64,000 nucleotides of DNA from Flavobacterium panacis (GTDB lineage: Bacteria; Bacteroidota; Bacteroidia; Flavobacteriales; Flavobacteriaceae), in assembly GCF_024649945.1 (NCBI RefSeq), contig NZ_JANKMS010000007.1, positions 62,001 to 126,000 of the forward strand. The letters run 5' to 3'. The first letter of the stretch is position 1. Every line of letters starts with the position of its first letter. The notes beneath the pieces are model-generated. The model ran no database searches, was not told where the DNA came from, and saw only the letters and a program-made list of their open reading frames with translations. Shown here one piece after another: positions 33,060 to 42,299 of this stretch. Made by a program: the position numbers and the translations under genes.

Positions 33060-34649
33060 TTAGATTATTATGATATCAAAATTGTGTTCTAAAGGTTTTA
33101 ATTTTTGAATTAAAAGAGGAATCAACTGTTCGCCTTTTTCTAAATAAAATTCAGAAAAATTAGTCTGGCGTTCTTGAAGACTATAATTGGGGAACAATTC
33201 GCATTGTAAATCTGTCACTCTTTGCAGTTGATCTTGAAGTTTTCTTTTTTGTGCTTTTAACAAGCGTTTTTCAAGATTTTCTAAACCTTTCTTTTGTTTT
33301 ACTTCTTGTGCTTTTACAGCGCCAGAAAAAGATTTGTCGGTCTTTTCAGCTAATTCAAAAAGATATTCAAATTGTTTTTCAAGAGCTTCTTTTTGTGCTG
33401 TTAAATCAATTGGAAATGGAGAGAGTTTATGCGTAATTTCATTTATCAAATTCTCTGATTTGCTGAATAAATCTTTCCATGATAAGTTTAAATTATCTGC
33501 TTTTTTAGCTTGTTTTTCGGTTGCTAAAAGAACGGAATTACGAACTAATAAAATTGGGAATGTAATGTTTACAGCTTCAAAGAAACCTTTTAATTCTAGC
33601 CAATAAGCAATTTCTCCGCCTCCGCCAATATAACAAAGATTAGGTAAAATAATTTCCTGATACAAAGGACGCATTATGACATTTGGACTAAATTTTTCTG
33701 GATTATTTTCTAACAGTTTTAAAATTTCTTCTTTAGAAAATGAAATTTTGGTGTTGTTAACGATGTATTTGTCATTTTCAAAGATGATTCTTTCACGTAG
33801 TTTGTCTTCAATATAAAATAAATTAATCTCACGAGGATTAACCTGAACGTTGTAATCTGAAAGTGATTCAATTGATTTTTGAACTTCTTTAAACGAAGTT
33901 TGGTTTTCTAATTCGTTTTTTACAAACGGAATAAAAGCACGTTTTAAATCAGCATCATCCGCATCTATAATTACCAAACCATAACTTGAAAAAAGAGAAT
34001 TTGCTAAAAAACGAGTAGCATCTGCTAGATTTTGGTGTTTTAAATAAGTGTCCTCAAAAAGCTTTTTAAGAGCATTGGCATTAGAACTTGAACCTAATTC
34101 TTTAGAATAAACTTCAAATAAATCTTCTAAACCTTCTGTTGAAAGTCTTCCAACAGGCCCAGTACTTTCTGCATTCCAACGGATTTTTTTTCCTTTAAAA
34201 TTAAAATAATTAATTTCTTCAAAATCATGATCTTCTGTCGCCATCCAGTAAACGGGAACGAAATTTTGAGAAGGATATTTAGATTTTAATTCCTTAGTTA
34301 AATTAATTGTCGAAATAATTTTATACAAGAAATACAAAGGACCGCTAAATAAGTTTAGCTGGTGGCCAGTTGTAATCGTAAATGTATTTTCGAGTTTTAA
34401 AAGTGAAATATTATGTTGTGTTGACTCTGAAATTTCAATATTTTGATATTGCTTTTGCAAAGTCGTCACTAATGATTCTCTGTTGTTATGATCAAAATTA
34501 GCTGACTTTTCAGCAATTTGTTTTTCGAAATTTTCTAAGGTTGGAAAATTATTGTACAGCGATTTTAATTCGGTTTTCTGGTCTAAATAATCTTGCATTA
34601 GTTTAGAAAAATATCCAGAAGATTGAAAGCTGATACAGTCGGTAGGCAT
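33060..34649 (-). CDS. bshC: Bacillithiol synthesis cysteine-adding enzyme BshC
   Basis: A 529-residue protein. TITTGHQLNLFSGPLYFLYK, VYWMATEDHDFEEINYF and YIGGGGEIAYWLELKGFF are hallmark BshC segments; a coiled coil lies near the C-terminus (KAQEVKQKKGLENLEKRLLK). BshC adds cysteine to glucosaminyl-malate to finish bacillithiol, the low-molecular-weight thiol of many Bacteroidota. bshA and bshB are not in the window. Confidence 0.93.
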   Translation of the reverse strand: MPTDCISFQSSGYFSKLMQDYLDQKTELKSLYNNFPTLENFEKQIAEKSANFDHNNRESLVTTLQKQYQNIEISESTQHNISLLKLENTFTITTGHQLNLFSGPLYFLYKIISTINLTKELKSKYPSQNFVPVYWMATEDHDFEEINYFNFKGKKIRWNAESTGPVGRLSTEGLEDLFEVYSKELGSSSNANALKKLFEDTYLKHQNLADATRFLANSLFSSYGLVIIDADDADLKRAFIPFVKNELENQTSFKEVQKSIESLSDYNVQVNPREINLFYIEDKLRERIIFENDKYIVNNTKISFSKEEILKLLENNPEKFSPNVIMRPLYQEIILPNLCYIGGGGEIAYWLELKGFFEAVNITFPILLVRNSVLLATEKQAKKADNLNLSWKDLFSKSENLINEITHKLSPFPIDLTAQKEALEKQFEYLFELAEKTDKSFSGAVKAQEVKQKKGLENLEKRLLKAQKRKLQDQLQRVTDLQCELFPNYSLQERQTNFSEFYLEKGEQLIPLLIQKLKPLEHNFDIIII

Positions 34650-34884
34650 AATTTTAAATTTATTTTTGACAGCTGTAAATTTAATGAAAATATACAGTTA
34701 AAAACGCTATTAACAATTGCTTAAGAATTGATGTTTTCATTTTTATTTTAAAGTTCCCATAATCAGGTTTTTGTAAACTCTAAAAGAATAGTTTTTAAAA
34801 GCGTAAAATGCAGGTATTTTGTTAAAAATAAGAAAGTGTTTTAAAACTAATTCTTCTAAAGATGAATTATTGACAATGAAACCA

Positions 34885-34892
34885 TATTTTTG
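34885..34892 (+). promoter_or_regulatory. -7 promoter box for the MHS transporter gene
   Basis: TATTTTTG matches TAnnTTTG, 30 bases before the ATG. Confidence 0.5.
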
Positions 34893-34922
34893 TAATCAAA
34901 AAAAAAGTTATATCTATTTTAC

Positions 34923-36200
34923 ATGAAAAATGACCCAAATAAAAAGAACTCTTTAAAACATGTTCTTTTTGGAAGCCTTATTGGTACCACAATCGAATTT
35001 TTTGATTTTTATATTTATGCCAATGCAGCGGTATTGGTTTTTCCTCAATTATTTTTTCCTGGTGAAGATTCGACAATGGCGACTCTGGAATCTTTAGCTA
35101 CCTTTTCGATTGCCTTTTTATCGCGTCCTTTGGGTTCTGCATTTTTTGGACATTATGGTGATAAAATCGGTCGTAAATTTACACTGGTTGCAGCTTTACT
35201 AACTATGGGAATTTCAACAGTAACTATTGGATTTTTGCCAAGTTATGCCAGTATTGGTGTTGCTGCTCCTTTGTTATTAATGCTTTGCCGTTTCGGACAA
35301 GGTGTTGGTTTGGGTGGAGAATGGGGAGGAGCGGTTTTATTAGCAATTGAAAATGCACCACCTAATAAACGTGCTTGGTATGGAATGTTTCCGCAATTAG
35401 GTGCTCCAATTGGTTTGTTGCTTTCTGGAGGAACTTTTCTTTTGTTAACAGATTCGATGAGTAATGAAGATTTTATGAGTTACGGCTGGAGAATTCCTTT
35501 TATTGCCAGTGCGTTTTTGGTAATAATAGGATTTTACATTAGAACTAAAATTACTGAAACACCTTCGTTTGAAAATGCTAAAAAACATGAAGAAGAAGTA
35601 AAAGTTCCTTTTTTAGAACTTGTAAAATCATATAAAAACCAATTGATTTTTGGAACATTTGCAGCTATTACAACATTTTTGGTTTTTTACTTAATGACTG
35701 TATTTACATTAAGCTGGGCAACTTCAGATTTAGGAATTGTTAAGAGAGACGGATTACTAATACAATTATTTTCGGTATTGTTTTTTGCCTTGTTTATTCC
35801 AGTTTCTGCTGTTGTGGCGGATAAAATAGGACGTCGTAAAATGCTTATTTTAGCTACAGGCGCGATTGCGCTTTTTGGATTTTTCTTTTCTTACTTTTTA
35901 AGTTCAGGGAATATTGTTTTAGTTACCATTTTTGCTTGTATTGGAATGTCTTTAATGGGCTTTACTTATGGACCTTTAGGAACGTTCTTATCAGAGTTGT
36001 TTCCAACAAATGTTCGTTATTCTGGAGCCTCTTTAACTTTTAATATGGCAGGAATTCTGGGAGCTGCTTTTGCACCAATGATTGCAATTTGGTTGGCTTC
36101 AACATACAGTGTGAGCTATGTAGGTTTTTATTTAATTGCCGCCGCACTGATATCTTTAGCTTCGTTTTTGGTTATTAGCAAAGACGAACATAAATTTTAG
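34923..36200 (+). CDS. MFS transporter of the metabolite:H+ symporter (MHS) family
   Basis: A 425-residue, 12-segment transporter. GTTIEFFDFYIYANAAVLVF in the first helix, GHYGDKIGRKFTL in the loop 2-3 signature, and RFGQGVGLGGEWGGAVLLAI are typical of the MHS branch (relatives carry shikimate, proline/betaine, citrate or alpha-ketoglutarate). The substrate cannot be chosen. A terminator follows. Confidence 0.88.
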   Translation: MKNDPNKKNSLKHVLFGSLIGTTIEFFDFYIYANAAVLVFPQLFFPGEDSTMATLESLATFSIAFLSRPLGSAFFGHYGDKIGRKFTLVAALLTMGISTVTIGFLPSYASIGVAAPLLLMLCRFGQGVGLGGEWGGAVLLAIENAPPNKRAWYGMFPQLGAPIGLLLSGGTFLLLTDSMSNEDFMSYGWRIPFIASAFLVIIGFYIRTKITETPSFENAKKHEEEVKVPFLELVKSYKNQLIFGTFAAITTFLVFYLMTVFTLSWATSDLGIVKRDGLLIQLFSVLFFALFIPVSAVVADKIGRRKMLILATGAIALFGFFFSYFLSSGNIVLVTIFACIGMSLMGFTYGPLGTFLSELFPTNVRYSGASLTFNMAGILGAAFAPMIAIWLASTYSVSYVGFYLIAAALISLASFLVISKDEHKF

Positions 36201-36220
36201 ACCACTAATTTTGATAGTTC

Positions 36221-36256
36221 AAAAAGCAGTAATGTAAAAAATTACTGCTTTTTTTT
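36221..36256 (+). terminator. Terminator after the MHS transporter gene
   Basis: AAAAAGCAGTAAT, loop, ATTACTGCTTTTTTTT. Confidence 0.85.
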
Positions 36257-36270
36257 GTTTGTTTAAAAAG

Positions 36271-36292
36271 TATTTAGATATTTGTCTAAATA
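36271..36292 (+). promoter_or_regulatory. Probable SdpR operator overlapping the -7 box
   Basis: TATTTAGA (36271-36278) and TCTAAATA (36285-36292) are exact inverted arms around TATTTG. The centre contains GATATTTG (36277-36284), one mismatch from TAnnTTTG, with TTG at 36255-36257 and a 19-base spacer. A repressor on the palindrome would block the promoter, consistent with autoregulation by the ArsR-type protein 11 bases downstream. Confidence 0.7.
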
Positions 36293-36302
36293 TTTAAATG
36301 TT

Positions 36303-36557
36303 ATGAATGAAATTTTTAAAGCATTAAATGATGCTACTAGAAGAGAGATTCTGGATCTATTAAAAGAGAAAGATTTATCTGCAGGAGAGATTGCCGATGC
36401 TTTCAATATTTCTAAGCCGAGTATTTCGCATCATTTGGATATTCTAAAAAGAGCCGATTTAATTACATCTGAAAAAAACGGGCAATTCATCATTTATTCT
36501 ATAAATACAACCATTATGGAAGATGTTTTGCAATGGATACTAACCTTTAAACAATAA
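36303..36557 (+). CDS. ArsR-family autorepressor, SdpR-like
   Basis: An 84-residue winged-helix repressor starting at the ATG 36303: MNEIFKALNDATRREILDLL, SAGEIADAFNISKPSISHHL, DILKRADLITSEKNGQFIIY. The pattern is that of SdpR, which controls sdpI in Bacillus. No metal-binding cysteines. It is followed five bases later by sdpI, and a palindrome covers its promoter. Confidence 0.85.
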   Translation: MNEIFKALNDATRREILDLLKEKDLSAGEIADAFNISKPSISHHLDILKRADLITSEKNGQFIIYSINTTIMEDVLQWILTFKQ

Positions 36558-36562
36558 TAAAA

Positions 36563-37222
36563 ATGAGCCTAGAATTTAAAAAAGAACTTCCTATAATCGG
36601 AATTATTTTGATTCCTTTTATTTATTTAGCAACAGTTTGGAATACTCTTCCTGAAATAGTTCCTGTACATTGGAATTCTAAAGGAGAAATAGATGGGTGG
36701 GGAAATAAATTTACTTTGATAGTAATGCTTTTAATGCTTCCCGTTTTGACTTATGTTATTTTGTCTGCAATTACAAAGATTGATCCTAAAAAAAGAATGT
36801 CTTTGATGGGAGGAAAGCTGTATCAGCTTAAATTTGTTTTGGTTCTTTTTATGTCACTTCTGGCTTTGTTTATTGTGTATAGCACTAAAAGTCAATCTAT
36901 TTCTAGTCCAAGTTTTGTCTTCGCGTTAGCAGGTGCTTTGTTTATGATTTTAGGCAACTATTTTAAAGTGATTCGACCGAATTATTTCATCGGTATAAAA
37001 ACACCATGGACCCTAGAAAGCCAAGAAGTTTGGAAAACAACACACTTATTTGCAGGAAAGCTTTGGTTTATCGCAGGGTTGGTTATTATTTTAGGAAGTT
37101 TAATTTTTGAAAGTGATGTTTTCTCTAAAGTATTTTTGACAATTGTCTTTAGTATAGCAATTGTGCCAATAGCATATTCTTATTTAAAATATAGAAGCTT
37201 AAAAAAGAAAGGAAGTTTATAA
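36563..37222 (+). CDS. SdpI-family membrane protein (DUF1648 plus SdpI)
   Basis: A 219-residue protein with six membrane segments. The N-terminal DUF1648 part has LPEIVPVHWNSKGEIDGWGN; the C-terminal SdpI part has GNYFKVIRPNYFIGIKTPWT, then VWKTTHLFAGKLWF. In Bacillus, SdpI gives immunity to the SDP killing peptide and signals to SdpR. Only the R-I pair occurs here; no toxin gene is recognisable. Confidence 0.88.
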   Translation: MSLEFKKELPIIGIILIPFIYLATVWNTLPEIVPVHWNSKGEIDGWGNKFTLIVMLLMLPVLTYVILSAITKIDPKKRMSLMGGKLYQLKFVLVLFMSLLALFIVYSTKSQSISSPSFVFALAGALFMILGNYFKVIRPNYFIGIKTPWTLESQEVWKTTHLFAGKLWFIAGLVIILGSLIFESDVFSKVFLTIVFSIAIVPIAYSYLKYRSLKKKGSL

Positions 37223-37294
37223 AATCGATTAATTATGATAAAAGTAATAATTGTTCTCGTAGAATTGGTAATGCATTACATTATAAAGTTTTAG

Positions 37295-37332
37295 TAAAAA
37301 AGGTTCGTATTGAATGCAATACGAACCTTTTT
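37295..37332. terminator. Bidirectional terminator between sdpI and the T9SS protein gene
   Basis: AAAAAAGGTTCGTATTG, loop AATG, CAATACGAACCTTTTTT: a 17-bp perfect stem, one of the strongest in the window. Confidence 0.9.
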
Positions 37333-37344
37333 TATTGATGCTCA

Positions 37345-39975
37345 TTATCTTTTTAAAGAAAAATGCCCTCTAAATTCTTTACCATCAAATTTAATGGCCG
37401 TAAACCAATAATCTGAAGCGGGTTGAAGTTGACCAATGTAAGTTCCGTCCCAGAAAGCATTAATACTAAATTCTTTTAATAATTTTCCGTAGCGGTTAAA
37501 TATCCTAATAGAAGAATTTGCTGCTAAATAATCAGGATCTATTGACCAAGTGTCATTAAAACCATCTCCATTTGGAGTAAAGAATTTTGGATAAGGAAGT
37601 TCATCGACTAAATTAATACAATTGCCTACTGTTGCTTCTAGAATGTGTATGGTTACAGGAATTCTGTCACTTTCACAATTGGTGATGGTCTGAGAGGCAT
37701 AATAAGTAATTCCGTTTTCAAGGGAAGTAGATTCTGATAAATGATTTGTAGAAGAAGAACTCTCATACCATTTTATGTTTTGTCCAATAATATCAATATC
37801 ACTGATTTTGGTGTTTTTTTGAATACAAAATTGTTGTGGAGAATTGGCAATTGGAATCTGAATTTCATTGATTTTGACTTTAATAGCAAATCGTTCACTT
37901 TCGCAATTGTTCAGAGTTTGTGTAACGTAGTAGGTACTATTTTGTAGCAAGGTGGTTTCTGCTAAAGTATTTCCGTTTGTTGGAGCATCGTACCATTTAA
38001 GAGAAGTTCCTGTTATGTTTAGATCTTCGATAGTTGAAAGTTTATTGCTGCAGAATTGTTGTTCATTACTTCCAGTTGGTGCAGGCGTGTCATAAATTTT
38101 AATTAAAACAGGAATTCTGTCACTTTCGCAATTGATTGTTTGTGAAGCATAATAAGTTCTGTTGTTTTCTAATAAAGTTGCATTTGATAAAGGAGAGGCA
38201 GAAAAACTGGTGTCGTACCATTTTATATTTTTTCCTGACATTTCTATGTTTCCTAATGATGCATTATCACTTTTACAAAACACAGAGTTTATTACAGATG
38301 GAGCATTCGGAATAACATTTAAATGAGCGGTAACAGCTAATCTTTCGGTGCTCTCCGCACAATTTTCATTTTGTTGAGAAGCAAAATAGATTTTTCCATC
38401 AACAAGAGTAGTCGTTTTTAAAAGCGGAATCGTTGAAGTTGGAGAGTCATACCACTTAATGTCATTTGACTTAGGATTTAAATCAGAAATTTTACTATCT
38501 ACAGAGCAAAAAGACTGATCGGGATCACCGTTTGGTTTACCAGTTTCACATTGTGCTAGTTTTAGAATATAACCATCTCGATTTATTGTCACGATATTTA
38601 TAGTTCGTAATGTATGTTGTTGTGTTAGTGAAGGATCGAAATCACATGTCCACATAAAATCTCCAGATAAATAGGTCTCGTTGTTCAGAAGTTTTATGTT
38701 TTTTATTTGAAACAAAGAGCAATTGTTGTAAGGGCTCAATTGAGGAGTTTCATGTCCAATTTTAAAACCATTTACAAAATTTCTATTAGCATCAAGTTTT
38801 AAATAGAAGCCCTCTCCATAATCACTAATAGAAGTCAAGTTAAAAGCAGATGAGGAAGGATCAAAATCAACTGTGCCTTTAAAGCTTCCAACAAATACTA
38901 AATTGCCATTGTAATCTTCTGCCACAGAATAAAAATCGACATAACCGTTAAAAGGTTTTTCAAATTCTTTTACATCTACAAAATCTCCATCTAGATTTAA
39001 ATAAATTATAAAATTATTTGCAAATACGTTTACGGTTGAAGAGGGAGAAGGGTCTACGTCAATTGTACCATTGTAAATATTTTTATGGCTTATTAAAATT
39101 ATATTTTTTTCAGTGATATGAAAAACATCTGCGCTTTGGTTTGTAAATTTTCTTTCCCAGATAATTGAATTATCAGTTGGATTAATTTTATATAGACTTT
39201 TCCCATTAAGTAAATTTAGATTTCCATCTTTACCAACAATAACTTTAGAATTTGCAATGTCTCCATTTTCATTGTCAAATGTTTTTATCCACTCGATATT
39301 TCCAGAACTATTAATTTTAAGAATATAATTGTCTACTCCTGTTGATGTTAAATTTAATGGTGGGTTAGCTGGGCTTAGAGAAACAGTGCCAATAAAATAT
39401 CCTGTTATATAAATATTATTTTGATTGTCTATGTCAAACGAATTTGGATTTAAAGTGGCTCCATTAGAAAAATTTCGAGGTATATTTATTGTCGAAATAA
39501 GATCTCCATTTGGTTTAAGTTTTATTATACTAATGTTACTATCCACTATATTTTTAGTAGTATCTAAGTTAGAAGTAGTAGCAAAAAGATTTACATTTCC
39601 ATCTTTATCTAATTTTATTCCATAAGTATATTCTCCACCTCTCTTGTAATTGCCAAAGGTTTTACCCCAAACATAATTTCCGTTTTTATCCATTTTTACT
39701 AGATAAAGTCCACGAAAATTTTGAATATTAGAATTGTTTATAATTTCAACTCCATTTTTAGTTGGATCTAAATCAAATAAAAAAGATTCTGTTTCTCCAA
39801 AAATATAAGAGTTTCCGTCCGAATCAAGTTCCATTTTATTTGCAAAATCGTTATAATCGTCACGAATGCCTTTTATTTGTCCAACCCATTTAAAGTTTTG
39901 AGCAACAATAGGAAATGGAACCAATGAGATAAAAAATAATAATAAAATGAAGCGTAATTTTTTTGATTCTTTCAA
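37345..39975 (-). CDS. T9SS type B sorting domain protein with Ig-like repeats
   Basis: An 876-residue secreted protein. Signal peptide MKESKKLRFILLLFFISLVP ends near VAQ. Residues ~30-480 have SBBP-like strands (DGNSYIFGETESF, DNQNNIYITGYF, YNGNLVFVGSFKGTVDFDPS). Four tandem repeats of about 73 residues follow (~487-782), each with FC, KWY(D/E), a Thr/Leu-rich loop, YYASQT and NCES. The C-terminal ~90 residues (FFTPNGDGFNDTW, IFNRYGKLL, FDGKEFRGHFSLKR) are the type B sorting domain used by SprF-linked T9SS export. It is probably surface-bound or released. Confidence 0.88.
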   Translation of the reverse strand: MKESKKLRFILLLFFISLVPFPIVAQNFKWVGQIKGIRDDYNDFANKMELDSDGNSYIFGETESFLFDLDPTKNGVEIINNSNIQNFRGLYLVKMDKNGNYVWGKTFGNYKRGGEYTYGIKLDKDGNVNLFATTSNLDTTKNIVDSNISIIKLKPNGDLISTINIPRNFSNGATLNPNSFDIDNQNNIYITGYFIGTVSLSPANPPLNLTSTGVDNYILKINSSGNIEWIKTFDNENGDIANSKVIVGKDGNLNLLNGKSLYKINPTDNSIIWERKFTNQSADVFHITEKNIILISHKNIYNGTIDVDPSPSSTVNVFANNFIIYLNLDGDFVDVKEFEKPFNGYVDFYSVAEDYNGNLVFVGSFKGTVDFDPSSSAFNLTSISDYGEGFYLKLDANRNFVNGFKIGHETPQLSPYNNCSLFQIKNIKLLNNETYLSGDFMWTCDFDPSLTQQHTLRTINIVTINRDGYILKLAQCETGKPNGDPDQSFCSVDSKISDLNPKSNDIKWYDSPTSTIPLLKTTTLVDGKIYFASQQNENCAESTERLAVTAHLNVIPNAPSVINSVFCKSDNASLGNIEMSGKNIKWYDTSFSASPLSNATLLENNRTYYASQTINCESDRIPVLIKIYDTPAPTGSNEQQFCSNKLSTIEDLNITGTSLKWYDAPTNGNTLAETTLLQNSTYYVTQTLNNCESERFAIKVKINEIQIPIANSPQQFCIQKNTKISDIDIIGQNIKWYESSSSTNHLSESTSLENGITYYASQTITNCESDRIPVTIHILEATVGNCINLVDELPYPKFFTPNGDGFNDTWSIDPDYLAANSSIRIFNRYGKLLKEFSINAFWDGTYIGQLQPASDYWFTAIKFDGKEFRGHFSLKR

Positions 39976-40086
39976 AATTGGTTGGTTTTGGTTAAAACAA
40001 ATGTAATTAAATATCTACAAAACAAAATCAAAAAAACAGAAGCCTGACGAATAAAATCTTTTCACTAAAAAGTCCACAATAACCTG

Positions 40087-40094
40087 TATTTTTG
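40087..40094 (+). promoter_or_regulatory. -7 promoter box of the radical SAM gene
   Basis: TATTTTTG overlaps an in-frame TTG at 40092, so that codon lies before the transcription start. The next usable start is TTG 40113, about 18 bases downstream of the box. Confidence 0.6.
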
Positions 40095-40112
40095 CAAAAA
40101 AATAATTCCCTT

Positions 40113-42299
40113 TTGAAAACAAAACTTTTTGTAATTACGCCACCTTTTACGCAACTGAATACACCGTATCCGGCAACGGCGTATATAAAAGGTTTTCTAA
40201 ATACCAAAAGTATCGAATCGGTTCAAGCTGATTTGGGTATTGATGTGATTTTAGAATTGTTTTCGAAAAAAGGATTGATTGATTTGTTTCAATCCAACAA
40301 CCCACAACCCACAACCGACAACTGCAAAAGAATTTTTGCTTTACAGGATGAATACATCAAAACGATTGATTCTGTAATTCAGTTTTTGCAGGGGAAAAAC
40401 CCAACTTTGGCTTTGCAGATTTGTCAGGAAGATTTTCTTCCCGAGGCTTCTCGTTTTGCACAGTTAGAAGAACTCGATTGGGCTTTTGGAACAATGGGAA
40501 CTCAAGATAAAGCCAAACATTTGGCAACGTTATATCTTGAAGATATTTCGGATTTTATTGTAGAGTGTGTCGATGAGAATTTTGGTTTCAGCCGATATGC
40601 AGAACGGTTAGGAAGAAGTGCTAATTCTTTTGATGAATTATATAACGCTTTGCAACAAGAACCAACTTATATTGATTCGATTTTAATTTCGCTTTTAAAA
40701 GCTAAAATTGAAACTGTAAAACCAACTTTATTTTTGATTTCTGTTCCCTTTCCAGGGAATTTATATAGCGCTTTCAGATGTGCACAATGGGTAAAACAAA
40801 ATCATCCTGAAATTAAAATTTCGATGGGAGGTGGTTTCCCAAATACAGAATTACGTTCACTTTCTGATAAACGTGTTTTTGAGTTTTTTGATTTTATTAC
40901 CTTAGATGATGGAGAAGTTCCAATTGAAGAATTAATTTTTCATTTAGAAAACCCAGATTCTGATTCTTTTAAAAGAACATTTTTATTAGAAAATGGAGAA
41001 GTGGTTTACAAAAATAATTCCTTGAAACACGATTATAAACAAGCTTACGTAGGAACGCCCGATTATTCTGATTTGCCTTTGGATAAATATATTTCAGTGA
41101 TTGAAATCGTAAATCCGATGCACAGAATGTGGAGTGACGGCCGTTGGAATAAACTCACCATGGCGCATGGTTGTTATTGGGGAAAATGTACTTTTTGTGA
41201 TATTTCTTTAGATTATATAAAAGTCTACGAACCTGTTGCAGCAAGTTTGCTTTGCGACCGAATTGAAGAATTAATCGAAAAAACAGGTCAAAACGGATTT
41301 CATTTTGTGGATGAAGCCGCGCCACCCGCTTTAATGCGTGCTTTGGCGCTTGAAATTTTAAAAAGAAAACTAGCTGTAACTTGGTGGACGAACATTCGAT
41401 TTGAAAAGAGTTTTTCAAAAGATTTATGTCTGTTACTAAAAGCTTCTGGCTGTATAGCTGTTTCTGGTGGTTTAGAAGTTGCTTCAGACCGATTGTTGAA
41501 ATTGATTGACAAAGGCGTTACAGTAGAGCAGGTTGCAAAAGTAACCCGAAATTTTACCGAAGCTGGAATTATGGTGCATGCGTATCTAATGTACGGATAT
41601 CCAACACAAACCATTCAAGAAACGGTTGATAGTTTAGAAATGGTTCGCCAATTGTTTGAAGCTGGAGTTTTGCAATCTGGATTCTGGCATCAATTTGCAC
41701 TTACGGCTCATAGTCCGGTTGGATTGTATCCAGAGAAATTTGGCGGTACTAAGAAAACAGAAACTATTGGAACTTTTGCCAACAATGATATTGAATACAG
41801 TGATTCAACAGGAATTAATCATGACAAATTTAGTTTCGGTTTAAAGAAATCACTTTTTAATTTCATGCACGGAATTTGTTTTGATTACGAATTACAAGAT
41901 TGGTTCGACTTTAAAATTCCGAGAACAAAAATTCATCCCGATTTTATCTTTAATGCTTTAGAAGAACAGAATGATTTCAATACAAAACCAAATGCAAAGG
42001 TCGTTTGGCTTGGTGGAAAACCTTCTGCAGAAATTTTTACCAAATCAAAAAAAGGAAGAAGCTGGGAAATGATGGCATTAACTTTTCATGATAAAAAAGA
42101 AAGTTTCGATATTCAAACCAACAGAGAAGAAGGAGAATGGTTAGTTTCAATTTTATCTAAAATAGCCGTTTCAGGTTCTAAAAGTTATACTTTTCAGGAA
42201 GTCAAAAATGATTTTGAAACTGAATTAGAAGATTTCGAATTGTTTTGGTATTCTAAACCAATCAATACTTTACGTGAATTCGGTTTGTTGGTACTTTAA
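40113..42299 (+). CDS. Radical SAM protein with CX4CX2C cluster, B12-binding-like N-terminus
   Basis: About 728 residues from a TTG start (MKTKLFVITPPFTQLNTPYP). The N-terminal ~300 residues resemble a cobalamin-binding Rossmann domain (KISMGGGFPNTELRS, FDFITLDDGEVPIEEL) but no DxHxxG is evident. The SAM cluster is HGCYWGKCTFCDIS with C354, C359 and C362, i.e. CX4CX2C rather than CX3CX2C. Later motifs are VDEAAPPALM, SGGLEVASDRLLKLIDKG and YLMYGYPTQT. Substrate unknown. The 3' end overlaps the convergent MBL gene by four bases. Confidence 0.82.
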   Translation: MKTKLFVITPPFTQLNTPYPATAYIKGFLNTKSIESVQADLGIDVILELFSKKGLIDLFQSNNPQPTTDNCKRIFALQDEYIKTIDSVIQFLQGKNPTLALQICQEDFLPEASRFAQLEELDWAFGTMGTQDKAKHLATLYLEDISDFIVECVDENFGFSRYAERLGRSANSFDELYNALQQEPTYIDSILISLLKAKIETVKPTLFLISVPFPGNLYSAFRCAQWVKQNHPEIKISMGGGFPNTELRSLSDKRVFEFFDFITLDDGEVPIEELIFHLENPDSDSFKRTFLLENGEVVYKNNSLKHDYKQAYVGTPDYSDLPLDKYISVIEIVNPMHRMWSDGRWNKLTMAHGCYWGKCTFCDISLDYIKVYEPVAASLLCDRIEELIEKTGQNGFHFVDEAAPPALMRALALEILKRKLAVTWWTNIRFEKSFSKDLCLLLKASGCIAVSGGLEVASDRLLKLIDKGVTVEQVAKVTRNFTEAGIMVHAYLMYGYPTQTIQETVDSLEMVRQLFEAGVLQSGFWHQFALTAHSPVGLYPEKFGGTKKTETIGTFANNDIEYSDSTGINHDKFSFGLKKSLFNFMHGICFDYELQDWFDFKIPRTKIHPDFIFNALEEQNDFNTKPNAKVVWLGGKPSAEIFTKSKKGRSWEMMALTFHDKKESFDIQTNREEGEWLVSILSKIAVSGSKSYTFQEVKNDFETELEDFELFWYSKPINTLREFGLLVL

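Noticed and set aside
37235..37294. 19-codon frame after sdpI (MIKVIIVLVELVMHYIIKF)
   Set aside because: Hydrophobic and tempting as a killing peptide beside an SdpRI pair, but too short, without a precursor, signal or processing genes; conservation would be needed.
40092..40112. TTG at 40092 as start of the radical SAM gene
   Set aside because: It overlaps the TATTTTTG promoter box and would precede the transcription start.
41155..41614. Antisense frames inside the radical SAM gene
   Set aside because: They mirror the codon pattern of the sense gene and lack promoter or family match.
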